NCBI RefSeq assembly: GCF_016906535.1
Contig: NC_057384.1
Location: forward strand, 1,426,001-1,490,000
Direction of reading: 5' to 3'
Origin: Rhizoctonia solani
Lineage: Eukaryota > Basidiomycota > Agaricomycetes > Cantharellales > Ceratobasidiaceae
Length of the DNA: 64,000 nt
The position numbers and the translations under genes are program-made. The notes beneath the pieces were generated by a model. It searched no databases and was not told the origin of the DNA. It saw only the letters and a program-made list of their open reading frames with translations. This document shows positions 11,501 through 21,517 of this stretch, one piece after another. How positions within the stretch are numbered: position 1 is the first letter of the stretch; the number at the start of each line of letters is the position of its first letter.

Positions 11501-12102
11501 ATCCAGACTTCACAGTTGGAAACACCAAAGAAAGCCATGTCCCCCAAGCCAACAACCTAGCAGACTTCCTGAAAGAAATCCAAACTGAAGCAAAAGCTGC
11601 TTTAGAAATTGCTGCAAGACAAAATGCGCAATACTATGATTTAAACAGAAGGGAAGCAACCAAGCTGGAAGTTGGTGATAAAGTTTATTTGAGTAGTGCC
11701 AACATCAAAACTTCAAGGCCTTCCCATAAGCTAGAACATAAGCGATTGGGGCCCTACAAGGTCTTGGAGAAAATTGGCAGGAACTCTTATAAACTGGATC
11801 TCCCTAAATCCATGAAAGTCCATCCTGTCTTCAACATTGCCCTATTACACAAAAAGCCAGTAGACAAGTATGACCGTGATCCAGTCCCACTCCCCCCAGT
11901 TGTCACAGCTGATGGAGAAGAGGAATATACTGTTGAAAGGATCCTAGACTCCAAGAAAGTGGGTCAACAAGTCAAATACTTGGTTAAATGGAAAGGGTAT
12001 GGACCAGAGGATAACACATGGGAGCCCAAGGCCCACTTAGCCAATGCCCCTGAAAAATTGGCTAAGTTTCACCGTGAACATCCAGAGGCAGCTGGACCTT
12101 AA
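8539..12102 (+). CDS. pol: EG Pol (protease, RT, RNase H, integrase, chromodomain)
   Basis: The frame is open from 8539, overlaps gag by about 20 bases and is in the -1 frame, so it is probably made as a Gag-Pol fusion by frameshifting; there is no need for its own start. Counting from 8611, the protease has MIDSGASSCFI with Asp at 43, the RT motif is YLDN with Asp at 390, RNase H has DASDFATGAVL near 537, the integrase has an HHCC finger from 746, and the DDE residues are near 816, 876 (LDQGPQF) and 911 (DGQSER). The chromodomain is at about 1099-1163. No stop or frameshift interrupts it. The second motif-C Asp is Asn, as in the other chromoviruses here. Confidence 0.95.
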   Translation, partial: VGKWGPLNTNGNSVSEGNNGHLDSLEIFSVNNISPLNIYFQASCVQNVPNPKVTKKMKPFFGWAMIDSGASSCFIHKDLIKQYGIPTTKKSVPRCLKVIDGRDISSGLVDSECIFTLELGSHKEVLKCNVADIGKHSIVLGMSWLKLHNPTIDWPNKRITFNSQYCNNSCLSISNSILGNVGGTSNHLEGIPEDLGGVKVIEPLEGIPRETGGTVDSPLESIPVELRNFAEVFSEDMKVTELPPHRPFDLGIDLIDPDKPVKAMVYLLKASDDEELRKLLKEQLDKGLICPSKSKYGSPVHFVNKKNGKRRMVVDYRSLNANTVKNAYPLPLIQSLIEKLRGAKYFSTIDLKSGYNLVRIKEGDEWKTAFKTKYGLFEYLVMPFGLCNAPAAFQHFMNEIFRDILDVYVVVYLDNILIFSESRELHTKHLQEVLKRLQDNACYCNLEKCNFYASEVDYLGVIANGEGVKADPKKITQAVDWATPRSVKGVQEFLGFINFYRRFIHNFSKLAQPLYQLLQKNIPWEWGERQEVSFKALKQALIESPVLIQPDPYKEFFLECDASDFATGAVLNQKGSDDKLHLVAFLSKSLATAERNYDIFDKELLAVVRALKEWRHLLEGTVIPVKILTDHKNLEYFQTKRDLNQRQLRWMGFLADYNYRIVYRPGAQNRKADILSRREDHKSAVKEGGETPVLISPELFIAAIQTDSDLNDLIRDALHDDKAVYKILKSLEEDIPVKGWKLDNGLLYYHDRIYVPNEPEIRKAILESRHDNPSTGHPGQFRTLDLLSRDYYWSGMKQSVTKYVQACDSCIRSKHSNRAPEGLLQNIDLPNKPWEEITYDLIVGLPTSEGYDAILTVVDRLSKMVHFIPTHSDATAVNVANLFVSFVWKLHGLPRKTILDQGPQFNAKFLRQVYKRLGIEPHFSTAYRPQVDGQSERLNQFVEIYLRHYINYRQTDWVASLPLAEFAYNNGKHSGSKHSPFYMCYGYNPDFTVGNTKESHVPQANNLADFLKEIQTEAKAALEIAARQNAQYYDLNRREATKLEVGDKVYLSSANIKTSRPSHKLEHKRLGPYKVLEKIGRNSYKLDLPKSMKVHPVFNIALLHKKPVDKYDRDPVPLPPVVTADGEEEYTVERILDSKKVGQQVKYLVKWKGYGPEDNTWEPKAHLANAPEKLAKFHREHPEAAGP

Positions 12103-12113
12103 CGGGGGGGAAG

Positions 12114-12641
12114 TGTCATGCCCTAGAGGCGTGACCACCTTAAAATCCACTAAGTCGAAGAAATAGTGAATATATGCGCTATTTTCATGAAGATTTATGG
12201 ATATATGCATCTTTATGCTATTTAGGCGCTGAGCGCTTATTATGTAATCTCATCACATGACCTTTAGTCATGTGATCTTGTTTTCTTATCTCTGGTCATG
12301 TGACCTTATCTTTGTTATGATGTTTGCACATGTAATTACTCTTCCCCTTCTCTGTGAATATATAAGGAGGGTTCTGAGAGCCTTAAGCCTCAGAACTTGA
12401 CCTCTTATCCCTTCCAACACTACCTACCCTTGGCATACAATCAGGTGCACCTTGAGTGTAATAGTCCCTGCCTTGGTTTTAGCCCTGCTATCTTAATAGC
12501 ATAGTGCACTTTACTTAAATAGGTCTTGTCCTACCCTTCCCTGGCATTGCCTTGAGCTTTGTTAGGTCCTACTAGTTGATAAGTCCTATATTAGGCAATA
12601 ACTAGTTAGGTTTTACCTCTTGGTAGTTGTTGGCTCTGACA
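12114..12641 (+). repeat. 3' LTR of EG
   Basis: It follows the purine tract CGGGGGGGAAG at 12103-12113. It has one difference from the 5' LTR, TTG for TCG. The following CTATGAG returns to the LTR-A host. Confidence 0.95.
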
Positions 12642-13073
12642 CTATGAGCAATGGGGGCCTTAGGCCTGGGAGGTGTGATGAGTGTAAACAAAGGGGTTAT
12701 TGTCTGAGAACTGATGGGGGCTGGCTACTTAGCTGGCTGGGTGATCCTCCTCAATGAATATGAGACAAGGTAAAATTGACTTGGGGTCTCCAAGCAATTT
12801 CCCTGCTGTATATATAGACAAAACTACTAAGTACATGTGGTCTGTGTGTGTGTGAATAGAAGACTACATGTGAAATGAGAAGTGTGCTGCGGGCTGCGTA
12901 GAAGCGTGGATTTCTCCTAAGCGCCCTTGGCACAGCATCTTGGCGCGGCATCTTGGCATAATAAGCGCCAAGATCACGTGATCAAAAAACATAAGATAAA
13001 GAGTTTGTAAAAAATACTAAAAATATCAGAAAAATCAGGCAAATCCAGTGGTATAGGTTAGGAGGTTATAACA

Positions 13074-13465
13074 GAGGGATTCTGGCAGTTTTAGACGGTA
13101 TGCATGGCTGGATATCCTTTCTGTGATCTCAAAAGGTCCTATTTGTCTAGGGTCCAATTTGTTTGAGTTGGATTGTAATTGGATGTTTTTTGCATCTAGC
13201 CAGACTCTCTCTCCAACATTGTAGTTGGGGATTGAGCCCTTAACTCCTGTCATGTGTTCCTTAGACATTCTTAAGGCTGATTCTGCCTCTTTCCATTCCC
13301 AGGCCAGTGTATCTGCTACATGGTCAGCCTCTGGGATGTTTGCTGGGACATTGGAGGGGTTCTTGACTGAATTCCTTCCATAGACCAGCTTGAAGGGGGT
13401 CTTTCTGGTGGATGCGTGTTTGGCATTGTTGTATGCATATTCTGCCAGGGGTAACCAGGTAGCCC
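13074..13465 (-). pseudogene. EK pol, integrase C-terminal fragment
   Basis: The minus strand encodes WLPLAEYAYNNAKHAS, a VYGRN segment and the GPF-type module (KLDPRQIGPFEITERISSHAY) typical of the integrase C-terminus. The right end is at the solo LTR-G and the left end at the solo LTR-A. The piece itself is open; it belongs to a dead element. Confidence 0.85.
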
Positions 13466-14004
13466 TGTCATGCCCTAGAGGCGTGACCACCTGAGAATCC
13501 ACTGAGTCAAAGAAATAGTGAATATATGCGCTATTTTCATGAAGATTTATGGATATATGCATCTTTATGCTATTTAGGCACTGAGCGCTTATTATGTAAT
13601 CTAATCACATGACTCACAGTCATGTGATCATGTCTTTCTTATCTCTGGTCATGTGACCTTATCTTTGTTGTTATGTTTGTACATGTAATTACTCTTCCTC
13701 TCCTCTGTTGAATATATAAGGAGGGTTCTGAGAGCCTTAAGCCTCAGAACTCAACCTCTTATCCCCTTCCACACTACCTACCCTAAGACATACAATTAAA
13801 GAGTATTGCCTGAGAGCATACCAGTCCCTGTCAAAGGTTCCTTGCCCTGCTATCTTTATAGCATTAGTGCACTTTACTCTATTAGGTCTTGTCCTACCCC
13901 TTCCTGGCTTTGCCCTTGAGCATTGTTAGGCCCTACTAGCTGATAAGTCCTATATTAGGCAATAGCTGGTTAGGTTTACCCTCTGGTAGTTGTTGGCTCT
14001 GACA
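13466..14004 (+). repeat. Solo LTR-G in EK pol
   Basis: TGTCATGCCCTAG to GGCTCTGACA, 539 bp, the same length as the solo copy at 61298 and 11 bp longer than the LTRs of EG, so it is a second subfamily. Left flank AGCCC, right flank GCTC; with the last LTR base shared this is AGCCC/AGCTC with one C/T change. Confidence 0.88.
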
Positions 14005-15447
14005 GCTCAGTCTGAGTGATCTGCTGTGACATAGGACCTGAGGTAGAACTTGATGAACTGGTTTACCCTTTCTGTTTGACCATTGGATTCTGGGTGATAG
14101 GCTGATGAGAAGGATGGTCTGATGCCTAGCTGTTGGTAGAGTGCCCTTAGAAACTTTCCTGTAAACATAGTCCCTCTGTCTGACACTGTTTTGACTGGTA
14201 ACCCATGTAGTTTCCAGACATGTGTGACAAATAGGTCTGCCAGTCCTTTAGCTGATACCTTCTTTGAAGTAGGGATGAAGTGGCCAAATTTGGAGAAGGA
14301 ATCTATGACCACCAGTATGGCATTGTGCCCTTGGGACTTGGGGAACCCTGTGATGAAGTTGTACAAGATGGTGTGGAACAGAAACAGGGGAACTTCTAAG
14401 GGTTTTAGGGCAATTGCTGGGGCATGAGCTCTCCAATTTGCTTGACAGGTAGGGCAGCATTTGACCCATTCCTTGGCAGAGGATTTCATTCCTGGCCACC
14501 AGTAATTCCAGCTCAATAACTCAAGGGTCCTTTATTGCCCTGGGTGGCCTGCCAGGGGGGAATCATGGAATTCTTTCAGTAGTTGTTCCTTGAGTGGTTC
14601 TGAGTCCAGGACAACTAGTTTTCCTTGGTACTATAGGAGGTCTTCCTCCCAGTTGTAGTCTCTGTATGCCTTCTGGATTGAGGGAGGCGCATTGTCTGCA
14701 TCTTTGGTTAGGAATTGGATAATAGGCTCAATGGAAGGGTCCTCCCTTAGTTTGGAGCATATTTCTGTGACAATTTTGAATTCCTCCTTGGATGTGTTGG
14801 CAAATACTTCTGGTGGTAGCATGATCTCTGGTTCCTGTACTTTGTCCAAATAATCCAATCTTCTAGACAACGCATCTGGCTTTCCTGACTGTTTTCTTGG
14901 GCAATAATGTATCTCAAAATTGAAGTTGCTTAGGAATACGTGCCATTGGGCATGTCTTTGATTGAACATTCTTGCCTGCATCCAGTATTCCAAGTTTCTG
15001 TGGTTGGTGAAGACTTGAATTGGTTTGTTTGTGGCTTCCAGGAGTATGTGCCATTCTTCCAGGGCTTTGATTATTGCCAGAAGCTCCTTATCATGTGTAT
15101 CATAGTTGGCTTTGGCACCTGAGAAGGACTTTGACATATATGCAACCAGGTGTAAGCAGTTATCTTCCCCTTGTTGGCTAAGTATTGCCCCCATGGCTAC
15201 CCCTGATGCATCTGTTTCCAGGTAGTAAGGGAGCTCAGGGTTTAAGTGGATGAGTACTGGTGCCTTGGTGACTAGGGATTTCAGTTCCTGAAAAGCATGA
15301 TCCTCTAGGTTGCCCCATGACCAGGGGGTTTCCTTCTTGGTGAGGTTGTGGAGAGGATGCGCAACAGAACTGAAGTTTGGGATAAACCGCCAAAGGTAGT
15401 TGACAAAGCCTAGGAAAGCCTGGGTCTGTTTGACTGTTCTAGGTTGG
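14005..15447 (-). pseudogene. EK pol, end of RT, RNase H and integrase core
   Basis: The minus strand gives the RNase H part (ETDASGVAMGAILSQ, YDTHDKELLAI), then the integrase zinc finger (GHPGQ, NYWWPGMK, CCPTCQANW) and the catalytic core (YNFITGFPKS, VSDRGTMF, ESNGQTER). Two nonsense codons break it: TAG for a Trp in the LLWYQG segment near 14628 and TAA for a Gln in GHPGQQR near 14534. Compared with EA and EH it has many substitutions. It was a working family-A pol and is now dead. Confidence 0.88.
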
Positions 15448-16970
15448 TGTTATGGATATGACATTTCTTCTTTAATCTGTACTTATTTTATTAATTACAC
15501 TAGTAATCTCACAGTAAATAAATGAGATAAAGATGCGAACTAAGGTTTTCAAGGTCCCTCTATCCAATAGTGACCTTTACAAAACCTACAAAGCTCAGGA
15601 ATACCCTTAATATGCAATGCCTTTTGCATATATGCTGTTTTCTCACTCATTTAAATATATATAAATTCAGCTGAGTAGATAAACAGTAACAAGTAATATT
15701 TCTCTTGTTTGTAGCATTTATTATTCAAGATTCTATCTTGTGGCTACACACAGAAATATTCAGGGTCCCCCCTGTCGCATAGGCAAGTGCTCCGGCGCTT
15801 AATCAGCCCTTAAGCGCCGACGCACTAAATGCGCCTTTTCTCCATCACCCGGGCATCTCACACTGCCGAATCACTTGCGCTTAGGTGCGCATGTTTGTGC
15901 GCTCCAGAACGCTGGGTCAAACTCCCAAAACGGACAACATTTGGCTGAGTTATGCCCCATTTACTGTAAGTACCCAATGCAGAGGTATCCTACCTTTGGG
16001 ACTGTTTACTCCAAGGATGAAACACTTAGCCTTGGGACATCTAAGGACCCTCACAGGTAAATACTGCCTTGGGGCAAACATTGCCTTGGGGCAAATATTA
16101 GGATCTGTTGTTTGTTTACTATGTACCAAAGTATTGGCTCCCTCAAGTGTTTCAGTTGCCACATATACCTCCTGTACCCCCTCTTGGTATCAATCATGTA
16201 TATACTTGTTTGTGCGCCTTCTCAGGGTATAAAAGGACCCTGTGAAGACGCTTCTAATGCATCCATTTATCCACTCTTATATATTGACATATACACACAA
16301 GCCTTTAACAGCTTATCTGCGCATTTACTCTAGTGATTGACTCACTGTAAATAGCATAGGAGGTTATTCGGCGCACTAAGACCATAGGCCAGTCCCAACA
16401 GACACAGGGTAACCTATTAGTGTACTTACTGCAACCCTGTGCCCCTTGACTGTCACAGTTGTTGAGTTCAACATTGAGTATAGTGCAACAATACTGTAAG
16501 GATTGTTGTGATTGAGTGATAGTGTTTCAATCCACCATACCCCTTATATTGTAGATAGCTTTATCTACAATATCTCATAAATCCTAGATATATTTTAGGT
16601 AAACCCCATAAGTCTTAAGTCTTACTTAAGCATATATAAGTCCTATACTTATTAGGCAAATCCTATAAATCCTGTACATTATTCAGGTAACTCTCTTACT
16701 TAAGGTACTATCCCAGAGACCTTAAGTATACATACCCTTAGTCACTTAGGCTTAAATAACATTAGTCTAAGGTACTATACATAACCAACCACCTGCACTT
16801 CATAGTTGCTAGACTATTTGTTAGGAGTTGTTATTCCTGATAACCTAGCCTATATTGTGCATATATTCTGTGCATATATTCTGATTCTTAATACTAGTTC
16901 TTAGTTATTCCCATATACATTTTGTATATAGTAATTCTTTCTTACTCCTGTACTTACACAACTCTTAACA
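15448..16970 (+). repeat. Solo LTR-C in EK pol, TSD GTTGG
   Basis: TGTTATGGATATGAC to ACACAACTCTTAACA, 1523 bp, exactly the length of both EC LTRs. The TSD GTTGG is at 15443-15447 and 16971-16975. A TATAAAAGG box is near 16229. Short ORFs inside recur in all LTR-C copies and I do not regard them as genes. Confidence 0.93.
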
Positions 16971-18216
16971 GTTGGGGCCAAGATGTGACAGCCTTGATTT
17001 TCTTCTGGTCCATGGAGAATCCTGCTGGGGATATGACAATGCCCAGGTAATCAACTGTAGTGACATGGAAGTGGCACTTTGATAATTTGCAGAACAACTG
17101 ATTCTTCATTAAGCATGAGAGGACTTCCCTAACATGAGTGGGACGGTCTTTAGGGTCCTCTGAGAAGATCAGTATGTTGTCTAGATAGATGACTATGGTA
17201 ATGTCAATTAGATCCCTAAATAGGTTGTTTATGAAGTGTTGGAACGCTGCAGGGGCATTTGTGAGTCCAAAAGGCATGACAAGGTATTCAAATAGGCCAT
17301 ATTTAGTCTGGAAAGCTGTCTTCCATTTGTCTCCTTCCTTGATTTGGACATTGTTATATCCCCACCTCAGATCTAGCTTGCTGAAAATCTTAGCATGCCT
17401 TAGCTTTGCCATGAGGTCATCCTGCCTTGGGAGTGGATAAATATCCTTGTGTGTGATGTCATTGAGCTTCCTATAATCCACCACCAGCCATAAGGAACCA
17501 TCTGCTTTTTTCACAAACATGACCAGGGCTCCTGCCAAAGAAGTGCTAGGGCAGATCTTGCCTGTTGCTAATTCTTTGTCAATGTGTTATTTGAGAGCTT
17601 TTGATTCCGCATTGGTCATGCCCTAAATGGGTCCAGGGGAGAGCTTGGCATCAGGGAGGAGGTCAATGGCTATATCATACTCCCTATGTGGGGGCAAGAC
17701 CTTGAATTCTTCTTTGCCAAAGACTTTAGCAAACTCATGGTATTGGGAAGGAAGATCTGCCAACAGGTCTGGGTCTGCCTCCTCCTCCAATGCTATTAGG
17801 ACCTGTTCTTGGAAGGTGACTATGCCTAGTGTCCAATCAATGAGGGGTGACTCCTGAGCAAGCCATGTTATGCCAAGGATGGTGGGGGTGCTCCCAATGG
17901 GGCAGACAAGAAAGGGAATGGAGTGGGAATGGCCATTGGCCAATACTGCAAGTTGAACCTGGTGTCAGATGCAACCAGTCTGGGAAATAGTACCATCTAA
18001 CATTCTCACTACTTGTGGGTTTTCAAGTTGGGTTTTTGGGATTTTTAATTTTTTGACAACAGAGGGTGAGATGAAGTTTGATGTGGCTCTGGAGTCTATT
18101 AGGGATTTCAAGGGTTCTGCCTGGGAGTTCTGGACGTGTAGATCAATAAACAGTAGTGGTTTTTTTATTTGAATTGAGACCAAGAGATACAAATTCAACA
18201 AAACTACCTAAACAGT
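16971..18216 (-). pseudogene. EK pol, protease and RT part
   Basis: The minus strand encodes the protease region (LIDSRATSNFISPS), then RT palm motifs ([32 protein letters not shown]). Three stops interrupt it: TGA for Trp in a WHQV segment near 17966, TAG for Tyr in GPIYGMT near 17624, and TAA for Gln in LKQHIDEE near 17588. The protease has Arg where the DSG glycine is expected. Confidence 0.88.
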
Positions 18217-18618
18217 TGTTACACCCTTGTCACATATACCATTGGATTTGCCTGGTTTTTCTGATATTTTTAGTATTTTTTACAAACTCTGTATCTTATG
18301 TTTTTTGATCACGTGATCTTGGCGCTTATGATGCCAAGATGCCTGTTATGGAATGACTAATTTAGACATATGCGCCCCTAATTGCCAATATTGAATAGTG
18401 CAAACTGCAGTAATCATACTTTCTCTATCCAAATATGGGCATGAGCATTACTATATTTGGAAACTGGCGGAGCTATAAGACCATTTATACTTTATTTCCT
18501 CACTGCTCTTGCATATACACGTCTAATTATGCAAAGTGGTCATACTATTATTTCTATGATTTATAGTATTTTTTGTATCATACATTTATATGTAGGAACG
18601 GTACTTACAGACCATAGA

Positions 18619-19178
18619 TGTTGTACGCCAACTGTAAGGTTGGGTACTTGCTAGTGGGCGGGCGCTTACGGCCGTACTACTACTGACAAGGTGTATCTAA
18701 CTAACTAACTAGGCTATACTAATGCCACGTAAGGTGGACTTCTACTAACTACTGGAGATGGAGGGGCCTTAGGCCTGGGAGGTGTGGTGAGCGCAACAAG
18801 GGGGTTAACTTCTGTACTACTTGGGGGCCGGCTACTTAGCTGGCTGAAGGTCCTCCTCAATGGTATGAGACAAGGTAAAATCAACTTGGTGTCTCCAAGC
18901 AATTTTCCTGCTGTTTATATAGGCAAGGCACACTATTTACATGGTCTGTGCGCGTGAGAGAAAGAAGTATAGAAGACAAATGAGAAGCCTGCTGCAGGCT
19001 GCGCAGAAGCGTGGATTTCTCCTAAGCGCCCTTGGCACGGCATCTCGGCGCGGCATCTTGGCATAATAAGCGCCGAGATCACGTGATCGAAAAACAGAAG
19101 GTATTGAGTCCGTAAAAAATACTAAAAATAATAGAAAAATCGTGCAATTCCAATGGTATAAGTAAGGAGGTTGTAACA
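18619..19178 (-). repeat. 3' LTR of EH
   Basis: TGTTGTACGCC to AGGAGGTTGTAACA, next to a CCCCCCC tract (purine tract on the minus strand). It differs from the 5' LTR at six bases in five CpG sites. Confidence 0.92.
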
Positions 19179-19188
19179 TTGCCCCCCC

Positions 19189-19394
19189 TTAAAGGCTCTT
19201 GGCGGCGTCACAAGCCTTTCTGAGTCTAGCTTGGTTGAAGCGCTTGATCTCTTCTTGGCTGTGATCCAGCAGTTCTTCAGGTTCCCATGAATTGTCCTCT
19301 GGTCCGTACCCTTTCCATTTAATCAAGTAAAACCATTTTCCCTTTTGTTGTTTAGAGTCAATGATTTGTTCAACCTCATATTCTTCTTCCCCTT
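19189..19394 (-). pseudogene. EH pol chromodomain end, separated by EB
   Basis: The minus strand encodes EEEYEVEQIIDSKQQ, WFYLIKWKGYGPEDNSWEP and a charged tail ending in TAA, a complete family-A chromodomain. It joins the integrase piece at 31840 when EB is removed (TSD CCCTT). The frame now runs into the EB LTR. Confidence 0.88.
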
Positions 19395-20627
19395 TGTTGT
19401 AAATTGGGGGAAAAGAGGTTGAGACTCTGGTGCTGAGCAGAGTCTGTGTTGGAAGATTTCCCAATTTCCAAGCTAAGTAAAGAAGTAGCTTCTTTAGGGT
19501 TCTCTGGGTCTAGCTATCTTGAATACAATCAACTACAGATATATCTTTTCTCAGTGTAAAGTGTCTTAGTAAGTATTTCTGTAAGAGCAAGAGTACTGGC
19601 TCAGGTTCCCTTTGGCAGAGATAGTTATGTAAGTTTCACTCCTAGTTGCAGGAACTAACTGGTTACTTAGTATATATCCTTCTTTAAGGATGATTGCCTT
19701 CTGTTCACTTAACCTAAGAACTCTGTATCAGGTCTACAACCTTTCCACACTATGGGTACTTGGGAGATCCACTTATACAAGTTTAAGTTATTTGAAATCT
19801 TGAGGCACAATATATCACACAATTGAGGGGGGCAAGCCCAAACCCAAGAGTGACAGTCAACAGTAACAGTGAGGTGGAGTAAAGTAAGGTGGGTGCCCTC
19901 CAAGGGTATGCAAGAGTCCCCTTTTATACCCTAGAGTGGCAAGGTTACTGAGTCATTCACCTAGTCAGAGTATGAATATGACTTGCTTAGGACTGTGCTT
20001 CCTAAGACTTTGATTGGTGGGTGGGAAGGCACAGATATGACTAGGATGGAATGTGGCTGCTCTTGGGTTGAACTGCAATTAGTTAAAAATAGAAACATCT
20101 AAATACATGACTCAGTCTATCAAGAAATGCTTGGCAGCCAATGAGCACTTAGAGTGAGTCATTAGTGTGAGTCATTCTGGTGGCAAGCAGAATGACTCAT
20201 AAGCAGGATTCGCAGTGCCACTAGAAATTACTAGATAAGGAGAACCTTAGTAATCTCATGAGAGGTATGACTCAACTAAGCTAGGAATAAGGTTCATTTC
20301 CCAAGTTAGAGCTAGTCATGTGATGAGCTAGATGTAAAGATACAAATATAATGATTAGTAAGGTACTTGAGCCACATAGATAGAATCTTGTGAAGCTAAT
20401 ATCTCCATGAGATCTTATCGTATGAGCACGTGACAGGCAGCGTTAGAACGAGCGGAAGGAGCTCTATTGAACGATATGTAACACATACAGTCAATATGAG
20501 CGTTACATAGAGTAATGACAGGAATAATGGAAAATAAGAGACAAATGGCCATTAAATCAGAAAGTCAGATATATACAGATTATTGTGGATGGTGAGCTGT
20601 GAATGCAAAATTGTGTGATACATAACA
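19395..20627 (-). repeat. 3' LTR of EB (family B)
   Basis: Plus-strand ends TGTTGTAAATTGGGG and GTGATACATAACA. Same length as the 5' copy at 30607. Confidence 0.94.
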
Positions 20628-21041
20628 TAGCCCCCCCAATCTGGATATAAAGACTTACTGGGATTAGAACCATTTGGTGTTTCCATTCAACACAGAGTTT
20701 CCAGCCTGGATCATAGGTCCTTCTGAATGCCATCCTTTCACAAAGGAAAATAGAATTCAGAGATCAACCACAGAAAAAGGCTTTCTGGTAAGGGTGTTTG
20801 ATCCACTATCATCATCATACTATACCTTTTTCTCTTCACTACTCAATGCAGAGTTGCCAAAAGTGAAGACTGTATGCATGATAGACACAGCTAGGGAAAT
20901 AGTCTGAATCAGATAAGTAGAGTGCAACAGTAGCTGTAAGGTAGAAAAGTCACAGTAAAAATTCAATTTTTTATGTCAGAAGTCAAGGCTTAACTTTGTT
21001 ATTTCCAATAAGTCTGAGAACTAAGTTTGCAAGTTCTAGAC
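20628..21041 (-). other. EB 3' untranslated region
   Basis: It lies between the chromodomain stop and the 3' LTR. It ends with the purine tract on the minus strand. No further coding feature is seen. Confidence 0.6.
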
Positions 21042-21517
21042 TCATTTTCCATGATGTTTTGACTTAGATGGGGCTCTTTTTCCATGATCAGCTTCCCATT
21101 CTTGGACAAGTTCTTCTGCATTCTTGAGTGATTGCTTAGTTAGCCATAGGTTATATTCTGGAGTATATCCTACAAAACTAACTAGATATAGTTTGACTCT
21201 TCTATGTCTTTTCTTAACCCATTTCTCATCTAAAATGGCTTCAACTTCATATTCAGGTTCTTCATCAAAGTCTTTTCTATTTAGATGTTTATTTGGGCCA
21301 TCAATACCCTTCTTAAGAAGAATTTTCTTAGATTCATCAGCATCTAAAGAAATATCTTTCTTAGAACTTGGTATTTTTGATCTAGCAAGTGTAACAGTTT
21401 TGAGTGTAGTAGCCTTAGTTTGAACAAGTGAATCAGCAGTTTTCAGTATTTCAGTCCCTATTCCTTCCTTATCTTTCTCTAGTAAAGGGGAAGATTTGTT
21501 AGGTAGGGACTTCTCTA
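21042..21517 (-). CDS. EB chromodomain extension in the -1 frame after gag
   Basis: From the gag stop the -1 frame is open for about 157 codons: a lysine- and serine-rich linker, then a chromodomain-like fold (EPEYEVEAILDEKW, VKLYLVSFVGYTPEYNLW) and a basic tail (HGKRAPSKSKHHGK). The usual LIKWKGY motif is LVSFVGY and the WEP motif is WLT, so methyl-lysine binding may be altered. The gag end reads G GAT TTT TAG (21515-21524), a GGATTTT heptamer like the known GGAUUUA retroviral site, so a Gag-chromodomain fusion by -1 frameshift is plausible. In normal elements the chromodomain is at the end of integrase. Confidence 0.7.

Larger units (their letters stand above)
6261..12641 (+). mobile_element. 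EG: complete Ty3 chromovirus with open gag and pol
   Basis: The 6381-bp element has two 528-bp LTRs that differ at one base, an uninterrupted gag, an uninterrupted pol in the -1 frame, and a purine tract before the 3' LTR. The flanking duplication is CTAT (6257-6260 and 12642-12645); it reads as ACTAT if the last LTR base is shared. By LTR identity and open frames it is among the youngest and most likely competent elements here. A stretch of 434 bases between the 5' LTR and gag is untranslated leader; I could not assign a tRNA-type primer site in it. Confidence 0.93.
6128..13073 (-). repeat. Solo LTR-A in EK pol, interrupted by EG
   Basis: The terminal TGTTGTACACC at 6128 and the terminal GGAGGTTATAACA ending at 13073 belong to one family-A LTR flanked by GAGGG. 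Pieces 6128-6260 and 12642-13073 add to about 565 bp. The rest is EG. Confidence 0.88.

Noticed and set aside
16112..16333. Short ORFs repeated at 16112, 46635 and 58747
   Set aside because: All are inside LTR-C copies and are conserved only because the LTR is conserved.
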